Below, in pieces: positions 8,555 through 17,505 of a DNA stretch of 64,000 nucleotides. Below the pieces are notes generated by a model that did no database searches, was not told where the DNA came from, and saw only the letters and a program-made list of their open reading frames with translations. Position 1 is the first letter of the stretch. Every line of letters begins with the position of its first letter. Both the position numbers and the translations under genes were made by a program. Origin of the DNA: Streptomonospora litoralis (GTDB lineage: Bacteria; Actinomycetota; Actinomycetes; Streptosporangiales; Streptosporangiaceae); NCBI RefSeq assembly GCF_004323735.1, contig NZ_CP036455.1:2103101-2167100 (forward strand), in the 5' to 3' direction.

Positions 8555-9167
8555 CCCGAAGCCGCGTATTCTCGTCGTCTGCGAGGGTGCTGTCACGGAG
8601 GTCGACTACCTCGGCGGAATCAAGAGTCTGTTCAAGTCGCTCCCCGTGGAGGTCCGGGAGGTCGGAGTCGGGCGTGATCCGCTGGCGGTGGTCCAGCACG
8701 CGGTCGAGCTGCGGAACGAAGCGAAACGCGACGCAAAACGGGGGAAAGACGACAACCTGCTATTCGAGCAGGTCTGGTGCCTGGTGGACGTCGACGAGCA
8801 CACCAGGCTGCCCCAGGCACTCGACCTCGCTTGGAGGCAGGACGTCGAGATCGTGGTGTCGAACCCCTGCTTCGAGATCTGGCTGCTCTACCACTTCCAG
8901 GACTACACGAGTTCCGTGCACCGGCACGTCCTCTGCAAGGAGAAGCTCCCGCAGCACATAGCGGGCTATGACAAGCGTCTGCCCTCCGGCTTTCCCTACA
9001 GCGACCATCCCACGGCCAAATCCCGTGCGCAGCGGGCCGAGCAGCGCCACGAGGGGACTCGGCGAGCCAAGGACCGCAACCCGTCGACCGGCGTCTGGCG
9101 GGTGGTCGAAGCCATCCAGCAAGCGGGGAAGTCCGCAGGCCGAAGCGCCGGCGACGGACGCTCGTAA
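8499..9167 (+). CDS. RloB-like protein (putative effector of RloAB/AbiL-type system)
   Basis: This 222-aa protein is predicted from ATG 8499, with GGGA just upstream and an overlap with the ATPase stop. It carries the family's acidic signatures in order: PRILVVCEGAVTEVDYL (CEGxTE, about residues 23-39), CLVDVDEH (DxD) and SNPCFEIWLLYHF. This glutamate plus DxD order resembles Toprim-type metal sites, so a nucleic-acid cleaving role is possible but unproven. The C-terminus is basic. With the preceding ATPase it forms a complete two-gene module. Confidence 0.8.
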   Translation: MNRPRRARQNLARPTRRRDPKPRILVVCEGAVTEVDYLGGIKSLFKSLPVEVREVGVGRDPLAVVQHAVELRNEAKRDAKRGKDDNLLFEQVWCLVDVDEHTRLPQALDLAWRQDVEIVVSNPCFEIWLLYHFQDYTSSVHRHVLCKEKLPQHIAGYDKRLPSGFPYSDHPTAKSRAQRAEQRHEGTRRAKDRNPSTGVWRVVEAIQQAGKSAGRSAGDGRS

Positions 9168-9246
9168 CGCGCCCGCCCGCCGCCCCGACGCCACCGGAAC
9201 GCGCGACGCGCCAGGCGGTGCCGCCGTGAGCCGCCTTGAACCGCCT

Positions 9247-9277
9247 CAAGTCGACTTGATACGCAAGTCGATACTTG
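9247..9277 (+). promoter_or_regulatory. Tandem ArsR-type operators
   Basis: CAAGTCGACTTG (9247-9258) and CAAGTCGATACTTG (9264-9277) are two palindromes with the same half-site, centres 18 bp apart, directly upstream of the decayed ArsR gene. Such sites suit winged-helix ArsR dimers that repress their own promoter. Confidence 0.6.
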
Positions 9278-9292
9278 CCTATTATCGGGTCC

Positions 9293-9791
9293 GTGAGTGA
9301 CGTGTACAAGGCGCTCGCGGACCCGGCCCGCCGAACCATCCTCGACGAGCTCTTCGAGCGGGACCGCCAGACCCTGTTCGAACTGTGCGGCCGCTTGGCG
9401 ATGAAGCGCCGCCGACTGGACGCCGGCGACGGGCGAGACCATCGACCTCGGCGGCGGTGCGACCCTTGAGGTGACCGAGGTCGACGCGCCGTATCGCCTG
9501 GCGTGGACGCTCGCCGGTCAGCCGCAGAGCTTCGAGCTGGCCGAAGCGGAAGGCGGCTGCCGGTTGGTCTTCACGCACGTCATCGACGACTTGCCGGCAG
9601 CGCAGACCGCCACGGGCTGGGAGACCTACCTTTCGCGGCTCGAACCGCACCTCGCCGGCGGGTATCTCTTGGACGAGGAGGCGCACAAGCCGTGGCGGGT
9701 TATCCACGAACGCTACGCCGAGCGCTTCGGCGTCGACCCGGAGCCGGGACGGCGCTGGGCGGCGGAGAACCTGCCCGCCCACCAAGGCTGA
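9293..9791 (+). pseudogene. ArsR - AHSA1/SRPBCC fusion gene, internally deleted
   Basis: GTG 9293 opens a clear ArsR helix-turn-helix N-terminus (VYKALADPARRTILDELFERD...LFELCGRLAMK). Near 9400-9420 the frame is lost. The other frame continues with ATLEVTEVDAPYRLAWTLAG and GWETYLSRLEPHLAGGYLL, an AHSA1/SRPBCC (activator of Hsp90 ATPase-like) domain running to the stop at 9791. Intact family members join the two domains through about 100 more residues, so the second half of the HTH domain and the start of SRPBCC are deleted. The operators upstream survive. Confidence 0.75.
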
Positions 9792-9806
9792 GAACGGCCG
9801 CCCACG

Positions 9807-9905
9807 AGAATCAACGCGACCAGCGTCTTCGTCGATGACCAGGCCGCGGCGCTGACGTTCTACACCGAGGTACTGGGCTTCGTGGCGAAGACGGAGGTCA
9901 AGAAG
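9807..9905 (+). pseudogene. VOC (glyoxalase-like) gene remnant
   Basis: Starting near 9807 the frame reads RINATSVFVDDQAAALTFYT then EVLGFVAKTEVK, the first strand-helix-strand of a VOC/glyoxalase-fold protein. It lacks an ATG at the expected place and breaks off after about 33 residues. VOC genes often follow ArsR-AHSA1 genes, so both decayed together. Confidence 0.6.
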
Positions 9906-9971
9906 GCGCCGTCAAGCAGCTCTACAGCCAGGCACCCGTCGCCGAACCCCCCGGATAGCGGCCACCACCGC

Positions 9972-10025
9972 GGCTGCGGCAACGGGTCGCAGTGAGCGCA
10001 GCGAGCGAGACAGCTTGCCGCCGAG
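9972..10025 (-). repeat. Dispersed 54-bp repeat, copy B
   Basis: On the minus strand: begins CTCGGCGGCAAGCTGTCTCG and ends CGACCCGTTGCCGCAGCC; exactly 54 bp like copies A (33-86) and C (51845-51898). It lies in the gap between the VOC remnant and the sulfotransferase gene. Confidence 0.7.
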
Positions 10026-10171
10026 CGCACGCCGCACCACTGCGCCCCGCCGCCGAGGCCGACCCGGGCGGCCCGACGGGTACGCGAAACCTGAACTCTA
10101 CGGGTTGGCGGCATGGCGTGTGGCGAACGCGAAGCAGGGCGGCGCGGACGGCTCCGGGCGCTGCTCGCCCC

Positions 10172-10852
10172 TCAGGTATCGAAGGGGCTGACCACCGTCT
10201 CCGTCTCCTGCATGGTGGCGAACATGCGCTGCATCGTCTCGGTGTCGTTGAGGTGGGGGAAGGGCTCGTCCGGAGCCTCGACGCCGAGGAAGTCGCACAG
10301 CGGCCCCCAGCCGTCGCGGGCGGAGAACTCCAGGAGGCGGTCGGTCGGCGCCGCTGCGCGGACCTGCTCGGTGTGGGTGTTGAACACGTCCACCGCCTCC
10401 TCCTCGGTCAAGGAGACGCTTGGCGCCCAGTTCAGATACAGCCGCTGCTGAGCCGCGTCCGCCAACGCCGGCAGGAAGTCGGAGAAGCTCCGCATCGGCT
10501 CGGGGAGGCCCTCCGTGTCGATCCGGGACGGGTCGGGGAAGGCGTTGCGGACGCTCTCGTGCCAGCGTCTCGGGTCGCGGACGGTGAGGATGATCTTGGC
10601 GTCCGGGTAGGTCCGGCTCAGCTCCTGCCAGTAGATCGAGGCGGGGAAGTCCACCGCCGCCTGATACCCCTCGAACACACGGTCCCAGTCGGTCGGCCCG
10701 TCTTCCAGGGCGAGCTTCCACCGTTCGCTGTGCTCGGGGTGGCTCATCAGCTCGAACATGTGGTAACAGGGGCCGAACCCGAGGCGCTCCAAGGCGGCCT
10801 TGAGGGAACTGGTTCCCGTGCGCGGCAGCCCGGCTCCGATGACCTTCAGCAA
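10172..10852 (-). CDS. Sulfotransferase family protein
   Basis: Predicted PAPS-dependent sulfotransferase of the bacterial short family, 226 aa from TTG 10852. This start is preferred over the longer frame because GGGAGAGG precedes it by 7 bases and the protein then begins LKVIGAGLPRTGTSSLKAAL, the 5'-phosphosulfate-binding loop usually found at the very N-terminus. The second PAPS contact region is ILTVRDPRRWHESV. The acceptor is unknown. It is divergent from a TetR gene with shared operator-like repeats between them, so it is probably that regulator's target. Confidence 0.8.
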   Translation of the reverse strand: MLKVIGAGLPRTGTSSLKAALERLGFGPCYHMFELMSHPEHSERWKLALEDGPTDWDRVFEGYQAAVDFPASIYWQELSRTYPDAKIILTVRDPRRWHESVRNAFPDPSRIDTEGLPEPMRSFSDFLPALADAAQQRLYLNWAPSVSLTEEEAVDVFNTHTEQVRAAAPTDRLLEFSARDGWGPLCDFLGVEAPDEPFPHLNDTETMQRMFATMQETETVVSPFDT

Positions 10853-10916
10853 TTGCGTGCCTCTCCCTGTCGTCTCGGCGGAAGCAGCGGAGTCCTCGAT
10901 TTCGCTCTCCACTAAA

Positions 10917-10957
10917 CGTAGGGACAACCTACGGAAATCCGTGGAGTTAGCCTACGG
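10917..10957. promoter_or_regulatory. Operator region between sulfotransferase and TetR genes
   Basis: CGTAGG (10917-10922) and CCTACG (10928-10933) form an inverted repeat with a 5-bp spacer. The heptamer CCTACGG occurs at 10928-10934 and again at 10951-10957, 23 bp apart. The position in the divergent promoter suits the adjacent TetR protein. Confidence 0.5.
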
Positions 10958-10994
10958 TTAGACTGCGGCCACGGCAAGGCATGGGAGGTGAGCA

Positions 10995-11630
10995 GTGAGA
11001 ACCGACGCGCGGCGCAACCGCGACGAACTGCTGCGTGCGGCGCGGGCGCTGTTCATCGAGCGGGGCACCGACGTCGCGCTGGAGGCCGTCGCCCAGCGGG
11101 CAGGTGTCAGCATCGCGACCCTGTACCGCAACTTCCCCGACCGGACGGCACTGGTACGCGCCGTCGTGCTGGACGGGATCGGCTCGATGCGCGAGGCGGC
11201 GCGCCGGGCCCGGGACGGCATCGCCGACGACCCCGCCGGAGCCTGGCACACCTTCGTCGAGACGGCGGCGGCGCTGCGGGCCGGGGTGCTCATGCCGATG
11301 CTGCAGCCCATCCTCCCCGACCTGGCCACCGATCCGGAGTTGAGCCGGGCCCGCACGGAGGTCGTCGAGGCCGTCGGCGACCTGGTCGCCGCGGCGCAGC
11401 GGCACGGCCAGGTGCGCTCCGACGTCGCAGCCGACGAGATCATGCTGCTGATCATGGCGATCGCCCGCCCGCTGCCCGCGCTGCCCGAGGAGCACGTCCC
11501 GGAGTTCATCGAGCGCGCCCTCGGCGTCGCCGTCGCCGGCCTGCGCCCGGACAGCGGCCCCGCGCTCCCGGGACGACCGGTGGCGATGCGAGTCCCCGGC
11601 GAGGAGCACCCGGACCGGACCGGGCAGTAA
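10995..11630 (+). CDS. TetR/AcrR family transcriptional regulator
   Basis: A 211-aa regulator from GTG 10995, with GGAGG at 10984-10988 as its ribosome site. The N-terminal HTH is canonical: AARALFIERGTDVALEAVAQRAGVSIATLYRNFPDRTALV (residues about 15-55). The helical ligand-binding domain follows; the last 30 residues are a proline-rich tail. Probably autoregulated through the CCTACGG repeats upstream, controlling the divergent sulfotransferase. Ligand unknown. Confidence 0.88.
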   Translation: MRTDARRNRDELLRAARALFIERGTDVALEAVAQRAGVSIATLYRNFPDRTALVRAVVLDGIGSMREAARRARDGIADDPAGAWHTFVETAAALRAGVLMPMLQPILPDLATDPELSRARTEVVEAVGDLVAAAQRHGQVRSDVAADEIMLLIMAIARPLPALPEEHVPEFIERALGVAVAGLRPDSGPALPGRPVAMRVPGEEHPDRTGQ

Positions 11631-12139
11631 GGGCGGCTGCGTGCCGGTCAGGCGCGGCCCTCGGAGATCCTGCGGCGGTTGGGCAATGCCCGATGGAGCC
11701 GCCGGATGTGCCGTCTTGTTTCGCCAGGACGGCAAGTCCCCCGAGCCCCGCGGACGCGGCCGCGACCTCACCAGCCCCGACCACTTCGACCGCCTCACCG
11801 ACGACGTCACCCGCGACCCCACTGCCCCGACCGCGACACCGCCGAGCGCATCGTCGACCAGGCGCTAGTAGTACTGCGTTAAGTTCCTGAATTGGTTGAA
11901 CAGCGGCGGCGGGGTGGCGCCGGGGTTGGCGGGGGTGGCGGCTCGGGTCTGCTGGGCGGTCTTGCTGGTCTGCCGGGTGGTGAGTGGTCTTACGGAACAG
12001 CGGCGGCGACGGTGGCAGCGGGGCGGGCCATCCGCTACCGTCGCCGCCGCTGTTCCCCGTAAGACTCGTAGCGCGCCCGCCCGCCGCATCCTCGGAGTAG
12101 GCAAAGCGTCCGGCTAGCGGGGCTGCGCGCCGCCCCCGG
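11631..12139. other. Gene-poor stretch with a decayed gene and a long hairpin
   Basis: Between 11700 and 11876 the DNA reads, with one shift, DLTSPDHFDRLTDDVTRD then DTAERIVDQALVVLR, reminiscent of the N-terminus of a small actinobacterial glycine-rich-domain protein; I treat it as a probable gene fragment. The rest holds a 65-bp repeat copy (from 11952) and a 77-bp stem-loop (11988-12064). Confidence 0.35.
11952..12064 (+). repeat. Dispersed 65-bp repeat, copy 2, ending in a large hairpin
   Basis: CTGGGCGGTCTTGCTGGTCT, TGCCGGGTGGTGAGTGGTCT and AGCGGCGGCGACGG follow the repeat consensus. From 11988 (TCTTACGG) the sequence is mirrored by the inverse ending TAAGA at 12064. The arms match over about 31 positions apart from small indels (2 extra G, 2 missing bases), giving a very stable stem-loop with a roughly 10-base loop. 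Confidence 0.7.
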
Positions 12140-12520
12140 TCATGCGCAGCCGATACACGTCCGCGCCGTGGGGCGCGCGCTCAGGCGCTCCGCGGGGATC
12201 GGGCCTTGGCAGCCCTCGCACGTCCAGTACACGCCGTCGCGCAACCGCCGGTCGGCCCGGTCGAGGTCGGCGAGTTCGCGCCGCACGCGCTCGCGCATGG
12301 CCCGGAGCTGTTCGCGTTCCCAGGCGATGGTGGGCCCCTCGGGGTCGTGCTCGTCGTCGTTCGCCGTCAACGCGGCCGCGTCGACGACGCCGTCCCACTG
12401 GCGCGTCAGGGATTCGGCCAGTGCCGCCGCTTCGGCTCTGGCCCGGCGAATCCGCTCGGCCGCCGCGCTGTGGTCGGTTCCGGGGCGCTCGGGGGGATCC
12501 GCTTCCGCTGCTTCGTCCAT
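12140..12520 (-). CDS. TraR/DksA-type zinc-finger protein
   Basis: This 126-aa protein has an acidic N-terminal half, a long alpha-helical segment (ERIRRARAEAAALAESL and EREQLRAMRERVRRELADLD) and a C-terminal four-cysteine finger CEGC-17 residues-CIGC, as in DksA/TraR. DksA-family proteins insert the coiled coil into the RNA polymerase secondary channel. The glycine/aspartate tip typical of true DksA is not evident, so the role is uncertain. ATG 12520 is chosen; GTG 12532 is also in frame, and neither has a strong ribosome site. Confidence 0.75.
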   Translation of the reverse strand: MDEAAEADPPERPGTDHSAAAERIRRARAEAAALAESLTRQWDGVVDAAALTANDDEHDPEGPTIAWEREQLRAMRERVRRELADLDRADRRLRDGVYWTCEGCQGPIPAERLSARPTARTCIGCA

Positions 12521-12692
12521 GATGCAGAACACAACGCCGCCCGCGCGGTGGCTATTTCGCTCCGCGAGCGGGGGGCGGCTCGGGCAGAGGTGGACGGGGC
12601 TTCGGCCGCTCGGTGCGTGCCGGGGCGACCGAGACCCCTCCGAGCCGGCAGACCGCCTACAGGAAGAGCTTCACGGCGCGGCACGAAAAACC

Positions 12693-12716
12693 ATTAATTA
12701 GTATTTTTCATTGACG
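12693..12716 (+). promoter_or_regulatory. AT-rich promoter/operator region of the galactonate operon
   Basis: An unusually AT-rich island (CATTAATTAGTATTTTTCA) is followed by TTGACG at 12711, a good -35 hexamer about 95 bases before the first ATG. TTAATTA is a symmetric core that could serve the FadR-type regulator encoded in this operon. This is inference from position. Confidence 0.4.
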
Positions 12717-12805
12717 TAACGTGCGGCACAGTGGCATGCTCTCTGGCAGTCAAGCCGGTATCCGCCCAGGTGAGGCGGATACCTGTCAGCTCAGGGAGGT
12801 CCCCC

Positions 12806-13804
12806 ATGTCCCGACGGCCACTGCGCTCACGGACCGGCGTACTCGCCGTATTGATGGCGGCAGTGTGCGCGACGACCCTCGCGGGCTGCGGCGGACGGCT
12901 CGGTGAGAACGGCCGCGTCGGCATCGTCTACATGGACGCCCAGGGCTACTACGCCGGTGTCCGCGAAGGGCTCCGCGACCACGCGCAGGACTCCGGCGCC
13001 GGCTACCAGCTCCTTGAGGTCAACGCCCAGGGCGACGCCTCCGAGGAGAGCTCCTTCGTCGACGTCGCCTCCTCCGCCGACGTCGACGCCCTCGTGCTCT
13101 CCCCGGTCTCGGCCACGGCCTCCATCCCGGCGGTGCGCCTCGCACACGAGAGCGGCGTCCCCGTCGTCTGCTACAACACCTGCATCGAGGACGAAGCGGC
13201 CCGCAAGTACGTCACGTCCTACATCCTCGGTGACCCCCACAAGTTCGGCAGCCTGCTCGGCGAAGCCGCCGCCGACCACTTTGCGGACAAGGGTGTGACC
13301 GCCCCCAAGATCGCCGTGCTGAACTGCGAGTTCGTCGAGGTCTGCGTCGACCGCCGCGAAGGCTTCGAGGAGGCGCTGTTCGAGCGCCTGCCCGACGCCG
13401 AGATCGTCGCCAACCAGCAGGGCGCCACCATCGACGAAGCGGTCCGCGTCGGCGAACGCGTGCTGACCGCGCACCCCGACCTGGACGCCTTCTACGGCGA
13501 AGCGGGCGGCGCCACCATGGGCGCGGTGCGCACGGTCAAGACCAGCAACAGCACCGGCGACGTGGTGGTCTTCGGCAGCGACATGTCCACCGACGCCGCC
13601 CAGGCCCTGGCCGACCACACGATCCTCAAGGCCAACGTGGACATCTCCGGTCTCACCGTCGGCCGCATGGCCGGGGAGATCGTCGAGGACGTCATCGACG
13701 GCGAGGAACCGGAGGAGTTCGTCACCGACGCGCCCATCGACATCTACACCACACCCGAGGACGGCAGCCGGTGGCTGGAGGAGCATCCGGACGGCATCCC
13801 CTAG
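12806..13804 (+). CDS. Sugar ABC transporter substrate-binding lipoprotein
   Basis: This 332-aa type-I periplasmic-binding-fold protein (Peripla_BP_4 class, ribose/galactose-type) begins at ATG 12806 after GGGAGG. A lipoprotein signal peptide is clear: RRPLRSRTGVLAVLMAAVCA then lipobox LAGC, so it is anchored outside the membrane. The mature part has alternating Rossmann elements, e.g. VGIVYMDAQGYYAGVREGL and the hinge region VVVFGSDMSTDAAQAL. It delivers a monosaccharide to the permease and ATPase that follow. The catabolic genes downstream point to galactose, galactonate or a similar C6 sugar. Confidence 0.9.
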   Translation: MSRRPLRSRTGVLAVLMAAVCATTLAGCGGRLGENGRVGIVYMDAQGYYAGVREGLRDHAQDSGAGYQLLEVNAQGDASEESSFVDVASSADVDALVLSPVSATASIPAVRLAHESGVPVVCYNTCIEDEAARKYVTSYILGDPHKFGSLLGEAAADHFADKGVTAPKIAVLNCEFVEVCVDRREGFEEALFERLPDAEIVANQQGATIDEAVRVGERVLTAHPDLDAFYGEAGGATMGAVRTVKTSNSTGDVVVFGSDMSTDAAQALADHTILKANVDISGLTVGRMAGEIVEDVIDGEEPEEFVTDAPIDIYTTPEDGSRWLEEHPDGIP

Positions 13805-13849
13805 ACCATCCGCCCCGACCTCTGCCGTCCGCCACCCGTGGAGCACCCC

Positions 13850-15367
13850 ATGCCCAGTGACACCCCTTCCCCCGAACCCGGTGCCGTCGTCGCCACGGCC
13901 CGCTCCGTGACCAAGACCTATCCCGGCGTCCGGGCCCTGGACGGCGCCGACTTCGACGTCCGCGCCGGAGAGGTCCGCGCGCTGCTGGGCCGCAACGGCG
14001 CCGGCAAGTCCACCCTCATCCGCGTGCTCTGCGGAGTCGAGACACCCGACGAGGGCACCGTCGAGATCGGCGGCGCCCCGCTGTCCGGCGGCGGTGTGCG
14101 CCGCGCCACCGAACTCGGCGTCGGCACCGTCCACCAGGAGCTCAGCCTGGTACCGCAGATGACGGCGGCCGAGAACCTCTACCTCGGCGCCTGGCCCACC
14201 ACCGCCCGCGGCATCGACCATGCCGCCATGCGGTCCGGCGCCCGCGAGGCGTTCGCCGACATCGGCCTGAGCATCGACCCGGACACCCCGGTCGGCTCGC
14301 TCGCCCTGGCCCAGCAGCAGCTCGTCGAGATCGCGCGGGCGCTGCGCTCCCGGCCGCGGCTGCTCATCCTGGACGAGCCCACCAGCGCGCTGGCGGCCGG
14401 GGAGACCGACATCGTGCTGGCCGCGGTCACCCGGGTGGCCGAGCGGGGCGTCGGCGTCGTCTACGTCAGCCACCGCCTCGACGAGATCCGCCGGGTCGCC
14501 GACACCGTCACCGTCATGCGCGACGGCGCCGTCGTCGAGACGGCCCCGGTCCGCGGCACCACCACCGCCCGCATCGTGGCGCTGATGCTGGGCGGCGAAG
14601 GCGACCAGCCCCTCCAGCGCCCCGCGAGCGGGGTCGACCGCTCCCGCACCCCGCTGCTGTCGGTGCGCGATCTCGCCGTGCCGCCTAAGATCGACGGCGT
14701 TTCCTTCGACGTGTACCCCGGTGAGGTCCTCGGGCTCGCCGGCCTGCTCGGAGCGGGCCGCACCGAGATCCTGCGCGCCCTCGCGGGCTTCACCCCGGCC
14801 GAGGGCGGCGTCGCGGTCGAGGGGACCGCCGTCGCCCGGCGCACCCCGCGCGCCATGAAGCGCCTGGGCGTGGGCATCACCCCGGAGGACCGCAAGGGCG
14901 AAGGCGTCGTACCGCTGCTCGGCGTCGCCGAGAACATGGTGATGAGCCGGTTCGCGGGCGCGTCGAGCGCCGGAACGGTGCTGCCTTCGCGGGTTTCGGC
15001 CCTGGGACGCGATCTGGTCGACCGCTTCTCCATCAAGACCGCGCGCCCCGACACCCCCATCGTCAACCTCAGCGGCGGCAACCAGCAGAAAGCCGTCATC
15101 GGCCGATGGCTGCACGCCGGCAGCCGGATCCTGCTCCTCGACGAGCCCACCCGCGGCGTGGACGTCGAGGCCAAGGCCCAGATCTACCGGATCATCCGGG
15201 AGTTGGCCGACGAAGGAGCCGCCGTCGTCTTCGTCTCCAGCGAACTGGAGGAACTGCCCCTGGTCTGCGACCGCGTACTCACCCTGCGCGGCGGCCGGAT
15301 CGACGGCGAGTTCACCGGAGACGACATCACCCTGGACACCATCATGGCCGCCGCGATGGCGGTCTGA
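13850..15367 (+). CDS. Sugar ABC transporter ATP-binding protein (two fused ABC domains)
   Basis: A 505-aa tandem NBD protein of the RbsA/MglA/XylG type. ATG 13850 is preferred over GTG 13838 because GTGGAG lies just before it. NBD1 has Walker A GRNGAGKST (47-55), the signature-region AQQQLVEIARAL and Walker B LLILDEPTSAL. NBD2 has the usual degenerate Walker A (LAGLLGAGRTEILRAL), a proper LSGGNQQKAVIGRWL signature and ILLLDEPTRGVD. It powers import together with the permease starting 12 bases downstream. Confidence 0.92.
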   Translation: MPSDTPSPEPGAVVATARSVTKTYPGVRALDGADFDVRAGEVRALLGRNGAGKSTLIRVLCGVETPDEGTVEIGGAPLSGGGVRRATELGVGTVHQELSLVPQMTAAENLYLGAWPTTARGIDHAAMRSGAREAFADIGLSIDPDTPVGSLALAQQQLVEIARALRSRPRLLILDEPTSALAAGETDIVLAAVTRVAERGVGVVYVSHRLDEIRRVADTVTVMRDGAVVETAPVRGTTTARIVALMLGGEGDQPLQRPASGVDRSRTPLLSVRDLAVPPKIDGVSFDVYPGEVLGLAGLLGAGRTEILRALAGFTPAEGGVAVEGTAVARRTPRAMKRLGVGITPEDRKGEGVVPLLGVAENMVMSRFAGASSAGTVLPSRVSALGRDLVDRFSIKTARPDTPIVNLSGGNQQKAVIGRWLHAGSRILLLDEPTRGVDVEAKAQIYRIIRELADEGAAVVFVSSELEELPLVCDRVLTLRGGRIDGEFTGDDITLDTIMAAAMAV

Positions 15368-15379
15368 GGCGAGGTAGCA

Positions 15380-16390
<1,011 letters not shown>

Positions 16391-16416
16391 GCCGCCGAGC
16401 GAAGAAAGGCAACCGC

Positions 16417-17505
16417 GTGAACACGACCACCACCGCGCCGCGGCCGGCCACCATGCGCGGCGTCCGGCTGCCGGGCGACTCCACCGCGGCGCTCGACACC
16501 CTGCCCGTGCCCGAGCCCGGCCCGGGACAGGTCCTGCTGCGCGTGGGCGCGTCGGGCATCTGCGGCAGCGACATCGGGTTCATCTACCACGAGCACAAGA
16601 CCCACCGCGGTATCGACGGCCCCGCCTACCGGGGCGTGGTCGCCGGGCACGAACCCTCGGGGACCGTCGTGCAGGCGGGGCCGGGATGCCGCCGGTTCGA
16701 AGCCGGCGACCGGGTGATCGTCTACCACATCGCCGGGTGCGGGCGCTGCGACAACTGCCGCCGCGGCTACATGATCAGTTGCACCGACGCCTCCCGCGCG
16801 GCTTACGGCTGGCAGCGCGACGGCGGCCACGCCGAATACCTGCTGGCCGACGAGTCCACCTGCGTCGAGCTGCCCGACGAGCTGTCGCACGTGGACGGCG
16901 CCCTCATCGCCTGCGGGTTCGGCACCGCCTACGAAGGGCTGCGGCGCATCGGCGTCAACGGCGACGGCGACCTGCTCGTCGTCGGACTCGGGCCCGTGGG
17001 CCTGGCGGCCGGGATGGTCGGGCGCGGTATGGGAGCCGCCCGCGTCATCGGGGTAGAGCCCTCGCAGCGGCGGCGCGAATGGGCGGCGGGGCTCGACGTC
17101 TTCGACACCGTCGCCGCACCCGAGGAGGCCGACGACGCGGTCGGCGCCGCCACCGGCGGCCGCGGCGCCGCAACCGCGATCGACTGCTCGGGATCGCGCC
17201 CGGGGCGCGCACTCGCACTCGAGCACGCCGCCGAGTGGGGCCGGGTGTCGCTCGTGGGCGAGGGCGGGGTGCTGGAGACCGAGGTCTCCGACACGCTCCT
17301 GCACAAGCAGTTGACGCTGCACGCCTCCTGGGTGACCTCGCTGCCGACCATGGCCGAGCTCGCCCGGAACCTGGTCCGCTGGGGCCTCGCCCCCGAGCGG
17401 GTCGTCTCCGACCGGTTCGACCTCGCCGACGCCGACGCCGCCTACCGCCTCGCCGCGGGCGAGAGCCGCGGCAAGGTCGTCCTGACCAGCGGGGATGGGC
17501 AGTGA
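16417..17505 (+). CDS. Zinc-dependent alcohol dehydrogenase (MDR family)
   Basis: A 362-aa medium-chain dehydrogenase from GTG 16417 with GAAAGG upstream. The catalytic zinc site is seen in GICGSD and GHEPSG, the structural zinc site in CGRCDNCRRGYMISC, and the Rossmann motif in VVGLGPVGLAAG. This family oxidises sugar alcohols or secondary alcohols with NAD(P). Its place between transporter and DUF4380 gene suggests it oxidises a substrate feeding the same pathway, perhaps a polyol or an alternative sugar entry; the substrate cannot be read from the sequence. The stop overlaps the next GTG (GTGA). Confidence 0.88.
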   Translation: MNTTTTAPRPATMRGVRLPGDSTAALDTLPVPEPGPGQVLLRVGASGICGSDIGFIYHEHKTHRGIDGPAYRGVVAGHEPSGTVVQAGPGCRRFEAGDRVIVYHIAGCGRCDNCRRGYMISCTDASRAAYGWQRDGGHAEYLLADESTCVELPDELSHVDGALIACGFGTAYEGLRRIGVNGDGDLLVVGLGPVGLAAGMVGRGMGAARVIGVEPSQRRREWAAGLDVFDTVAAPEEADDAVGAATGGRGAATAIDCSGSRPGRALALEHAAEWGRVSLVGEGGVLETEVSDTLLHKQLTLHASWVTSLPTMAELARNLVRWGLAPERVVSDRFDLADADAAYRLAAGESRGKVVLTSGDGQ

